The position numbers and the translations under genes are program-made. A DNA stretch of 64,000 bases, taken from assembly GCF_014522305.1 (NCBI RefSeq), contig NZ_CP041982.1, positions 1,183,001 to 1,247,000 of the forward strand. Reading direction: 5' to 3'. A model generated the notes under the pieces. That model saw nothing but the letters and a program-made list of their open reading frames with translations, was not told the DNA's origin and ran no database searches. This DNA comes from Lactobacillus sp. PV034. Its GTDB lineage: Bacteria; Bacillota; Bacilli; Lactobacillales; Lactobacillaceae. Of this stretch, positions 56,397 through 64,000 are shown piece by piece. Position 1 is the first letter of the stretch; each line of letters opens with the position of its first letter.

Positions 56397-56567
56397 ATGA
56401 TTCAAATGGGATATAAACCAAAACATGAAAAAAAGAGAAAGAGTTTACTAGAAAAAACAGAAGAATTTCTCGAAACAACTGAAGATGATAAAGCAAATGA
56501 TGAATTAATAGATACGATCAAAAAAGATCAAGCTTCTCGCTTAGAAGATGGAGATTTTTATCGGTAA
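56397..56567 (+). CDS. Small charged hypothetical protein (56 aa)
   Basis: ATG 56397 lies 9 nt after AGGAG; a second ATG at 56406 is possible. The product begins MIQMGYKPKHEKKRKSLLEK and ends KDQASRLEDGDFYR. It is lysine/glutamate-rich, predicted helical and soluble, with no recognised domain. It has its own promoter-sized gap from mleS and a terminator at 56571. Confidence 0.65.
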   Translation: MIQMGYKPKHEKKRKSLLEKTEEFLETTEDDKANDELIDTIKKDQASRLEDGDFYR

Positions 56568-56570
56568 AGA

Positions 56571-56602
56571 AAACTGCTACTTAAAAAAGTAGCAGTTTTT
56601 TT
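56571..56602 (+). terminator. Terminator of the 56-residue gene
   Basis: AAACTGCTACTT pairs with AAGTAGCAGTTT around AAAA, followed by T residues. Confidence 0.85.
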
Positions 56603-56637
56603 GTTGGAATTAAATAGTTATTTTTAATTACTTAGGG

Positions 56638-56672
56638 TTGTTGTTTAATAAATAAAAAATATAAAACAACAA
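56638..56672. promoter_or_regulatory. Inverted repeat in the adhesin upstream region
   Basis: TTGTTGTTT (56638-56646) and AAACAACAA (56664-56672) frame a 17-nt A/T-rich spacer. The gap 56603-56833 also has a possible GATAAT -10 near 56757, and a GC-richer segment CCCCGTAAGCACTGGGAGGG without a clear role. Confidence 0.35.
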
Positions 56673-56833
56673 CATTAAAAATCAAGAACCCCGTAAGCAC
56701 TGGGAGGGTTAAGAGTCATTTTAAATAACACTAGACATTTTATTTTTTAGTATTAAGATAATACTGTTGTTATAAATCTAATAGATTTATAAGAAAAAAT
56801 ATTATTTATTAAACATCAGGGGGAGTTTATTAG

Positions 56834-59800
56834 ATGTTATCAAAAAATAATTATCAAGAACGTCTTCGTAAGATGGAACGTAAACAAGAACGTTTCTCAA
56901 TCAGAAAGTTTAGCGTAGGTGCTGCTTCTGTTCTTATCGGAGTATTGTTCTTTATGAATGAAGGACCAACTAATCACGTAGTTCACGCTTCTGAAGTACC
57001 TGGTCACAATGTTACTGTTAAAAGCGATACAGGAAATGCTTCAGCTAAAAATGAAGTAACTCAACCTAAGACTGAAACACCTGCACAAACTACAGGTAAT
57101 CAAGTAGCACAAAAACAAGAAGCCAGTCCAGCTTCAGTTGCACCTACTAAAGCTGTTACTGAAGCAGTTAACTCTGATGCTGCTAAATCAGACGCAGCTA
57201 AAGAGGTTAAATCTCCTGCACCAGCTTCAGAAGCCAAAGCTACTGATAAGAAGAATGCAAATACACTTACAGTAAATACTAAGGATTTAGCAAATGCTAA
57301 TGGTTCATTAAATGCTTTAGCTGATAAGAATGCTTTAAATGCAAGCAAGGCTGCTGTTAAATCTGTAGCTACTGATGAACATACTGCTGATGTAGATAAC
57401 TTTGCTGATCTTTCAAGAGCTATTGCAAACAAAGATATCAATACTATTAACCTTACTAAGGATATCGACTTAACCAACATGACTGAAGAACAAAGTCAAG
57501 TTGATGGTGGTTTAGTATCTGGTGGTACTGGTTTAACTGGTGATAACTGGTTACAACCTTATGAATTAGCCGCAAACAAGAATTCAAACAGTCCATATAC
57601 TGGAATTGCTCGTGATTTAACTGTTAATGGTAACGACCACACTATTAACACTGGTAAGTGGTTTATTTCATTATGGAATCAAAACCAAGATGGTAACGAT
57701 GGTTGGCACTTAACTTTCAACGATATGACAGTTAAGAATAACGCAACCAGTACTCGTTACACTCCAATTTACTTTGGTAACATGAATGATGCTAATAAGA
57801 AGAAAGTTAGTCTTACATTCAACAACTTTACTGCTGATTTAAACACACCATTAACTAACGATGAAGATGGTGTAGATGTTATCTTCAAAGGTAAAGATGT
57901 AATCAATGTTTCTCCTTTAGCAAATAATTTTTCTGGTTCAATTGAACAAGGTGCTGATAGAAACATTATTTATGCTAGAAATGTATTAATTGATGATAAT
58001 GCCGATGTAAGTATTACTGCATCAATGACTGGCTCATTCGGTATCGGTGGTGCTACTGCTGGTGTTCAAGATGAAGAACACAACATCATTAAGCTTAGTC
58101 CTGATACCAGTGATAAGAACGACCCAGCTGGTAACATGGCTGTTGGTAAGAATGCTAAGTTAACTATTAATACTAATGGTATTGATGGTAAGGGAAGTAC
58201 TACAAGTTTACGTGGTATTGTTTCACGTAATACTAATGGTACGTTAACTTTAAATGAAGGTGCTACTGTTAACATGACCTTAGGTAAAGGTCACTCGTCT
58301 GCCGTGCTTTTGTCTAACTTAGACTTAAAGAAAGGTTCAACTCTTAATATTGATACCATGCAAGACAACGGTGGTTTCTCTCAAAGAATGTCTGGTAACA
58401 TGGGATCAGATGGTTGGATTTATGCTCCAATTGCTTTAGGTGCGATTAGTTTCTCACAAACTGGTAATGCACGTTTAACTGTTGCTGATGGTGCCACTTT
58501 GAAGATGAAGCGTGGAAATGTAAAAACTTCTACTGCTATGATTCAACTTGGAGGAAGTACCGTATTTGGTGGTCAAGCTTACGACTTAGAGTTTGCAGAT
58601 GGCTCAACCATTGATATTCAAGATGCTTCTGACAATGAAGGTATGACTCTTGGTGTAGGTAATATTGGTATTGCTACTGGTAAGAAAGAGGCTTATAGTC
58701 CATTAATTAATATTATGAAGACCTCAAAGGTTGGAACTATTGGTCAAGTTAAATACTTAAACCTTCAAAGAACCAACCCTAATGGTTACTCAGTTGGTAA
58801 TTTAATTGCTGCTGAATCAGGTCTTCATATGGACGCTGGTAAGTTTGGTGGCGTTGACATCAAGCAATGGGATAAAGGCAATAACAATACTGAGCCAAAC
58901 AAGACTTGGCAAGTACAAAACTTTAGTGAAGAATCTAGCGGTAAGATTAATGCCGCTGGTATGGCACCAGTTGATAACAACAAGTTAAACGATTTCCTTT
59001 CAAGTGTTAACTTTGTTAAGGGTACGCAACAACGTTTAGTAATGACTTCAATGGATCTTGAAGCTTACAACTACGATGCTCGTTACAAGGATTCAACTGC
59101 TAAAGTTGGCGAAACTATTAACATTGATTCACCAACCTTCTACCAAGTAGGTGAAGATGGAACTCTTACTCCAGCAAATCCAAATCCTGATTTACTTGAT
59201 AACACTGCAACTGGTCACCCATACCAATTAGGTTGGGCACAAACTGGTAATGTAGCAGTTCCTCAAGGTGCATCTATTGACTTTGCAACTGGTAAGATTA
59301 CTTTTGCTGCTAACGAAGGCCAAGTTGGTACTGTTGTAAACATTCCTGTAACTGTAACTTACAAGGATGATTCAATTGACCAAGTTATTGCTCCAGTTTA
59401 TGTTTTAGGTAACGATACTACTCCTGTATGGCAAAAGGATGATAATGGTAACACTACTGGTGCTGTTGCAATTCAATATGCTGCAGGTAACTTACCAGAA
59501 ACTACTGATAAATCAGCACAAGTAGAAAACATTGCTGATAACTACAAGTTAACTTACTACGCTGTTCCAACTAAGGATAACCCTGAAGTTACTCCAGTTG
59601 ATATTACTAGCTACGGTAAAGTTTCATGGGCTAAGGCTCCAACTACTGTAGTAGATACTCCAAGTGACAAGACTACTGTTACTGCTCCTGTATCTATTAG
59701 CTTTGCACCTGATTCAACTGTTGTTAAGAATGGTTACGTTAAGGGTGGTACTCAAACCGTTGACTTAAACTTAGACTTAACTGGTGCTACTGCTAAGGAT

Positions 59801-62800
59801 ACTAACCTTGGCTTCTCAAAGAAGAGCATTGATAACGGTTTAACTCAAACTCAATTCAAGCGTTTAGTTGATACTACTGCTTTAGACAACGCAGGTATTG
59901 ATTACACTTTAAGTTGGGCACAAACTCCAACTACTAAAGCTCAAAACACTGGTGTTGTTCGTGTAACTTACCCATCTGTAATGCAAGCTGATGGTAGTAC
60001 TCCAGCTTACTTAGATATTCCAGTTCAATACAAAGTAAACGATCCAGTTCAAACTGCTGACGATGTTGATGTAACTTACCCAACTACTGCAGTTGAAGCT
60101 AACAAGCCAGCAACTATTGCTCCAGTAATTACTGATAATGATGGTAAGACAGTTGATGTACCAGAAGGTACTAAGTTTGCAATCGATGGTAATGCTCCAG
60201 CAGGTGCAACTATTGATCCAGCAACTGGTGTTGTTACTATTCCAGCAACTAACACTACTGGTGTAACTACCGTTCCTGTAACTGTAACTTACCCAGATGG
60301 TTCAACTACTCAAACTACTGTTAAGAGTGTATCTGTTGCAACTAATGATGATGTCAAGAACCCAACTTCTCCATATGACATGATCAAGGATCCAGCTAAC
60401 TTACCAGCAGGTACTAAGGTAACTTGGGCAGATGATAATACTCCTGCAGCAGGTGACAATGTACCAGCTAAGGTTATCGTTACTGTTCCAGGTGCTGAAC
60501 CAATCGAAGTGACTGGTACTGCTCATTACGATGACAATGCTATTTACACTCCACAAGTTAAGAACCCTGTTCAAGCTACTCCAGAATCATTACCTGATGC
60601 AGCAGCTCAAATTATGAACATGGACAAGTTACCAGAAGGTACTACTGCAGCATGGCAAGATGGCCAACAAGTTCCAGTTACTGCAGGTCAAACTATTCCT
60701 GGTACTATTGTTGTAACTTACCCAGATGGCTCAACTGATAAAGTTTCAACTACTCTTACTACTACTGGACTTACTGATGCAGATCAATATACTCCAGAAC
60801 CAGCAGCTGACTTAACTACTGAAGTTGGTAAAGTTCCAGAAGCAGCTAAAGCAATTGCTAATGCAGATCAAATGCCAGAAGGTACAACTTACACTTGGAC
60901 TAAAGAACCAGATGTAAGTAAGGTTGGTGATACTACTGGTGAAGTAACCGTAACTTATCCAGATGGAACAACTGATACAGTAACAGTACCTGTAACAGTA
61001 ACTGGAGAAAAAGTAGATAAGACCGCATTACAAAAGGCTGTCGATGAAGCTCCAACTGTTGAAAAGACTCCAGCTTACGAAAATGGTACTCCAGAAGCTA
61101 AAAAGGCATATGATGATGCAGTAGATGCAGGTCAAAAAGTTTTAGATGATCCAGCAGCTACTCAAGATCAAGTAGATAAAGCTACTAAGGCAATCGAAGA
61201 TGCTAAGAAGGGCTTAGATGGCAAGATCAATGTAACTCCATATGAACCAGCAGCCTCAAGTTCAGCTTCAGAAGCATCAAGTGCCGCAGATGTAGCTAAG
61301 AGTAATGCAAGCTCCGCAGCATCAAATGCTTCAAGCGCAGCTAGTGCTGCATCAGTAGCTTCATCAGCTGCAGACAAGAATCCAGCAGCTAAGAGTGATG
61401 CCGACAAGGCAAGTTCCGCAGCAAGTGTTGCAAGTTCCGCAGCAGATAAAGCATCAAGTGCCGCTTCAGTAGCATCAACTGCCGCAAGTGATGCACAAGA
61501 TCAAAAGAGCATTGCAAGTGAACAAGATTCAATTGCAAGTTCCGCAGCCTCAGCAGGCAACAGCTCCGCAGCCAGCGAAGCACAATCAAAGGCATCAGAA
61601 GCAGCTAAGAAGGCAAGTGAAGATGCCGATATTGCTAAGAGCGCAGCTAGTGAAGCTTCATCAGCACAATCAACTGCTTCAAGTGCCGCTTCAACTGCTT
61701 CATCAGCAGCAAGTGCTGCAGAAAGTGAAGCAGGCATAATTCCTGTAACACCATATGAACCATCAGCATCAAGCTCAGCATCCGAAGCTTCAAGTGCTGC
61801 AAGTCAAGCAAAGAGCAACGCAGATAAAGCAAGTTCAGCAAATAGTGATGCACAAAGCAACGCAGCTAAGGCTTCAAGTGCTGCAGAAAAGAACTCAGCA
61901 GCTAAGAGTGATGCAGATAAGGCAAGTTCAGCCGCATCAGTAGCATCTTCAGCAGCAGCTAAAGCTTCAAGTGCCGCTTCAACTGCTTCATCAGCAGCGA
62001 GTGATGCTAAGGACCAAAAGAGTATTGCAAGTGAACAAGATTCAATTGCAAGTTCCGCAGCCTCAGCAGGCAACAGCTCCGCAGCCAGCGAAGCACAATC
62101 AAAGGCATCAGAAGCAGCTAAGAAGGCAAGTGAAGATGCCGATATTGCTAAGAGTGCTGCTTCAACCGCATCAGATGCACAATCAGCAGCCTCAAGTGCC
62201 GCTTCAACTGCTTCATCAGCAGCAAGTGCTGCAGAAAGTGAAGCAGGTGTAATTGATGTAACACCATATGAACCTAAAGCATCAAGCTCAGCCTCAGTAG
62301 CTTCAAGTGCTGCAGATGTTGCAAAGAGCAACGCAAGTTCCGCAGCATCAAATGCCTCAAACGCCTCAAGTGCAGCATCAGCCGCATCATCAGCTGCAGA
62401 AAAGAACTCAGCAGCTAAGAGTGATGCCGACAAGGCCAGCTCAGCAGCAAGTGTAGCTTCATCCGCAGCTCAAAAAGCTTCAAGTGCCGCTTCAACTGCT
62501 TCATCAGCAGCGAGTGATGCTAAGGACCAAAAGAGTATTGCAAGTGAACAAGATTCAATTGCAAGTTCCGCAGCCTCAGCAGGCAACAGCTCCGCAGCCA
62601 GCGAAGCACAATCAAAGGCATCAGAAGCAGCTAAGAAGGCAAGTGAAGATGCCGATATTGCTAAGAGTGCCGCAAGTGAATCATCAAGTGCAGCCTCAAC
62701 AGCAAGTTCAGCTTCATCAACAGCATCATCAGCAGCCAGTGAAGCAACTTCAATCGCTAATAGCTCAGCTTCAAGTGACTACGCAAGTCAAGCAAGTTCT

Positions 62801-64000
62801 GCAGCTAGTGAAGCAGGTAGCCACGCAAGTGATGCTTCAAGCTCATCAAGCAACGCATCAAGCGCAGCTAGCGAAGCCAAGAGCAATGCAGATAAGGATC
62901 CAAACAATTCTAAAGCAAGCTCAGCAGCCTCAAAGGCCAGCTCAGCTGCTTCAACAGCATCATCAGCCGCAAGCGAAGCTTCAAGTGCCGCAAGTGATGC
63001 ATCAAGCGCAGCATCAAAAGCCTCAAGTGCACAAAGTGCTGCCTCAAGTTACGCAAGTGAAGGCAACTCAAGTGCCGCAAGTTCAGCAGAATCAGAAGCT
63101 AAGAGTGCCGCAAGTCAAGCTAAGAAGGATGATTCAGTAGCAAGCTCAGCAGCTTCAAAGGCCAGCTCAGCTGCTTCAACTGCTTCATCAGCCGCAAGCG
63201 AAGCTTCAAGTGCCGCAAGTTCAGCTTCATCATCAGCAACTCCAGGTTCAAGCTCAGCTTCAAGTGATTACTCAAGTGCCGCAAGTTCCGCAGCAAGCGA
63301 AGCAGGTAGCCATGCCAGTGATGCTTCAAGTTCATCAAGCAACGCATCAAGCGCAGCTAGCGAAGCCAAGAGTAATGCAGACAAGGATCCAAACAATTCT
63401 AAAGCAAGTTCCGCAGCTTCAACCGCCTCAAGCGCAGCAAGCGAAGCATCATCCGCAGCCTCAACTGCCTCAAGTGCTGCTAGTGATGCCTCAAGCGCAG
63501 CATCAAAAGCCTCAAGTGCACAAAGTGCTGCCTCAAGTTACGCAAGTGAAGGTAACTCAAGTGCCGCAAGTTCAGCAGAATCAGTAGCATCAAGTGCTGC
63601 AAGTCAAGCTAAGAGCGATGATTCAGTAGCATCAAGTGCTGCCTCAAAGGCCAGCTCCGCAGCCTCAACTGCCTCATCAGCAGCCAGCGAAGCCTCAAGT
63701 GCCGCAAGTTCAGCTTCATCATCAGCAACTCCAGGTTCAAGCTCAGCTTCAAGTGATTACGCAAGTCAAGCAAGCTCAGCAGCTAGCGATGCTAAGAGTC
63801 ACGCAAGTGATGCCTCAAGCTCAGCTTCAACAGCCTCAAGTGCTGCAAGTCAAGCTAAGAGTAACGCAGATAAGAATCCTACTGATTCAGCAGCTAAGAG
63901 TGATGCAGATAAAGCAAGCTCAGCAGCCTCAAAGGCCAGTTCCGCAGCATCAACAGCTTCATCCGCAGCCAGTGATGCCTCAAGTGCCGCAAGTTCAGCA
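56834..64000 (+). CDS. YSIRK serine-rich repeat surface adhesin, 3' end beyond the window
   Basis: Open for 2389 codons to the window edge. The ATG follows GGGGAG by 8 nt. N-terminus: basic region and FSIRKFSVGAASVLIG (YSIRK/G-S signal), cleavage likely near VHA (residue 52). Next come a Lys/Ala/Thr/Ser stretch, a Gly/Asn/Asp-rich right-handed beta-helix-like region (about 190-760) as in SRRP binding domains, several Rib-like modules with VTYPDGTTD motifs (about 1150-1390), one FIVAR-like helix bundle (about 1395-1465) and an Ala/Ser repeat region from about 1468. Such proteins are O-glycosylated and exported by SecA2/SecY2; neither those genes nor the LPXTG end is in view. Host-surface or biofilm adhesion is the expected role. 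Confidence 0.88.
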   Translation, partial: MLSKNNYQERLRKMERKQERFSIRKFSVGAASVLIGVLFFMNEGPTNHVVHASEVPGHNVTVKSDTGNASAKNEVTQPKTETPAQTTGNQVAQKQEASPASVAPTKAVTEAVNSDAAKSDAAKEVKSPAPASEAKATDKKNANTLTVNTKDLANANGSLNALADKNALNASKAAVKSVATDEHTADVDNFADLSRAIANKDINTINLTKDIDLTNMTEEQSQVDGGLVSGGTGLTGDNWLQPYELAANKNSNSPYTGIARDLTVNGNDHTINTGKWFISLWNQNQDGNDGWHLTFNDMTVKNNATSTRYTPIYFGNMNDANKKKVSLTFNNFTADLNTPLTNDEDGVDVIFKGKDVINVSPLANNFSGSIEQGADRNIIYARNVLIDDNADVSITASMTGSFGIGGATAGVQDEEHNIIKLSPDTSDKNDPAGNMAVGKNAKLTINTNGIDGKGSTTSLRGIVSRNTNGTLTLNEGATVNMTLGKGHSSAVLLSNLDLKKGSTLNIDTMQDNGGFSQRMSGNMGSDGWIYAPIALGAISFSQTGNARLTVADGATLKMKRGNVKTSTAMIQLGGSTVFGGQAYDLEFADGSTIDIQDASDNEGMTLGVGNIGIATGKKEAYSPLINIMKTSKVGTIGQVKYLNLQRTNPNGYSVGNLIAAESGLHMDAGKFGGVDIKQWDKGNNNTEPNKTWQVQNFSEESSGKINAAGMAPVDNNKLNDFLSSVNFVKGTQQRLVMTSMDLEAYNYDARYKDSTAKVGETINIDSPTFYQVGEDGTLTPANPNPDLLDNTATGHPYQLGWAQTGNVAVPQGASIDFATGKITFAANEGQVGTVVNIPVTVTYKDDSIDQVIAPVYVLGNDTTPVWQKDDNGNTTGAVAIQYAAGNLPETTDKSAQVENIADNYKLTYYAVPTKDNPEVTPVDITSYGKVSWAKAPTTVVDTPSDKTTVTAPVSISFAPDSTVVKNGYVKGGTQTVDLNLDLTGATAKDTNLGFSKKSIDNGLTQTQFKRLVDTTALDNAGIDYTLSWAQTPTTKAQNTGVVRVTYPSVMQADGSTPAYLDIPVQYKVNDPVQTADDVDVTYPTTAVEANKPATIAPVITDNDGKTVDVPEGTKFAIDGNAPAGATIDPATGVVTIPATNTTGVTTVPVTVTYPDGSTTQTTVKSVSVATNDDVKNPTSPYDMIKDPANLPAGTKVTWADDNTPAAGDNVPAKVIVTVPGAEPIEVTGTAHYDDNAIYTPQVKNPVQATPESLPDAAAQIMNMDKLPEGTTAAWQDGQQVPVTAGQTIPGTIVVTYPDGSTDKVSTTLTTTGLTDADQYTPEPAADLTTEVGKVPEAAKAIANADQMPEGTTYTWTKEPDVSKVGDTTGEVTVTYPDGTTDTVTVPVTVTGEKVDKTALQKAVDEAPTVEKTPAYENGTPEAKKAYDDAVDAGQKVLDDPAATQDQVDKATKAIEDAKKGLDGKINVTPYEPAASSSASEASSAADVAKSNASSAASNASSAASAASVASSAADKNPAAKSDADKASSAASVASSAADKASSAASVASTAASDAQDQKSIASEQDSIASSAASAGNSSAASEAQSKASEAAKKASEDADIAKSAASEASSAQSTASSAASTASSAASAAESEAGIIPVTPYEPSASSSASEASSAASQAKSNADKASSANSDAQSNAAKASSAAEKNSAAKSDADKASSAASVASSAAAKASSAASTASSAASDAKDQKSIASEQDSIASSAASAGNSSAASEAQSKASEAAKKASEDADIAKSAASTASDAQSAASSAASTASSAASAAESEAGVIDVTPYEPKASSSASVASSAADVAKSNASSAASNASNASSAASAASSAAEKNSAAKSDADKASSAASVASSAAQKASSAASTASSAASDAKDQKSIASEQDSIASSAASAGNSSAASEAQSKASEAAKKASEDADIAKSAASESSSAASTASSASSTASSAASEATSIANSSASSDYASQASSAASEAGSHASDASSSSSNASSAASEAKSNADKDPNNSKASSAASKASSAASTASSAASEASSAASDASSAASKASSAQSAASSYASEGNSSAASSAESEAKSAASQAKKDDSVASSAASKASSAASTASSAASEASSAASSASSSATPGSSSASSDYSSAASSAASEAGSHASDASSSSSNASSAASEAKSNADKDPNNSKASSAASTASSAASEASSAASTASSAASDASSAASKASSAQSAASSYASEGNSSAASSAESVASSAASQAKSDDSVASSAASKASSAASTASSAASEASSAASSASSSATPGSSSASSDYASQASSAASDAKSHASDASSSASTASSAASQAKSNADKNPTDSAAKSDADKASSAASKASSAASTASSAASDASSAASSA
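61235..62773 (+). repeat. Three 513-bp tandem repeats in the adhesin
   Basis: TPYEP coding sequence recurs at 61235, 61748 and 62261, and ATTGCAAGTGAACAAGATTC at 61511, 62024 and 62537: each exactly 513 bp (171 codons) apart. The inner unit KSIASEQDSIASSAASAGNS is nearly invariant, including synonymous positions, pointing to recent homogenisation. Confidence 0.9.
62760..64000 (+). repeat. 489-bp tandem repeats in the adhesin, array cut by window end
   Basis: A second unit, marked by SHASDASS, recurs at 62822, 63311 and 63800, spaced 489 bp (163 codons). It shares the Ala/Ser texture but not the TPYEP or DQKSIASEQ segments of the 513-bp unit. The third copy is incomplete. Confidence 0.9.

Noticed and set aside
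61168-63587. Long open frames on both strands and in shifted frames across the Ala/Ser repeat region
   Set aside because: They arise from the GCA/TCA/AGT/GCC codon texture of the repeats, which lacks stops in other frames. No ribosome sites are present, and the products are low-complexity Leu/Gln or Ala/Ser shadows.
61235-64000. Regular repeats suggestive of a CRISPR array
   Set aside because: Repeats are in-frame coding units of 513 and 489 bp with no short repeat/unique spacer pattern.

Overview
The window is the replication-origin region of a low-GC lactic acid bacterium. The order rpsR-ssb-rpsF / gyrA-gyrB-recF-yaaA-dnaN-dnaA (minus strand), oriC, rpmH-rnpA-yidC / mnmE-mnmG (plus strand), the AT-rich codon use, the malolactic and pyruvate-oxidase genes and a YSIRK serine-rich adhesin all point to Lactobacillus. 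The closest fit from gene content is the L. johnsonii / L. gasseri group; this is inference, since no search was run.

Layout. 1-20 kb is accessory: an NAD(P)-binding protein (cut by the window start), two paralogous AAA ATPases each preceded by five 10-bp iterons, an amino-acid permease behind a serine-codon leader-peptide attenuator, an AbrB-type antitoxin, a two-component system with one intact and one nonsense-mutated kinase, an orphan IS3 OrfA, an SMR pump, an LLM oxidoreductase, a MerR (NmlR-like) regulator, an alpha/beta hydrolase with a broken second copy, a DUF4143 ATPase and an Lsa-like ABC-F gene with a peptide/terminator leader but an internal stop. Two near-consensus parS sites lie here.

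20-41 kb is the conserved core: scrK, dnaB, rplI, gdpP, corA, rpsR-ssb-rpsF, gyrA, gyrB, recF, yaaA, dnaN, dnaA, the bipartite oriC (boxes upstream of dnaA; DnaA-trio and AT-rich unwinding region between dnaA and dnaN), then rpmH, rnpA, yidC, mnmE, mnmG. Leading-strand bias flips at oriC. 41-44 kb carries pyruvate oxidase and 6-phosphogluconate dehydrogenase.

44-56.6 kb is the most unusual part. An MFS exporter gene, tiny ORFs, an M16-peptidase remnant and a DUF4097-like secreted protein lie beside a 17-bp inverted repeat. The same inverted repeat, with the same 7-nt spacer and the same 22-nt gap to a TATACT -10, recurs 5 kb away, just downstream of an Rgg-family regulator, driving a predicted 10-residue peptide. 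The rgg gene is cut in two by an IS110-family element whose transposase is also frameshifted. This block lies inside the malolactic locus (mleP ... mleR/mleS), bracketed by direct copies of the mleR 3' end and terminator. It looks like a decayed Rgg-peptide signalling locus.

56.8-64 kb is one open serine-rich surface protein, continuing past the window: YSIRK signal, beta-helix-like domain, Rib-like and FIVAR-like segments, then Ala/Ser repeats of 513 bp (three copies) and 489 bp (two and a half visible). Several genes show decay (two in-frame stops, an IS insertion, a transposase frameshift, partial duplicates), all outside the core.
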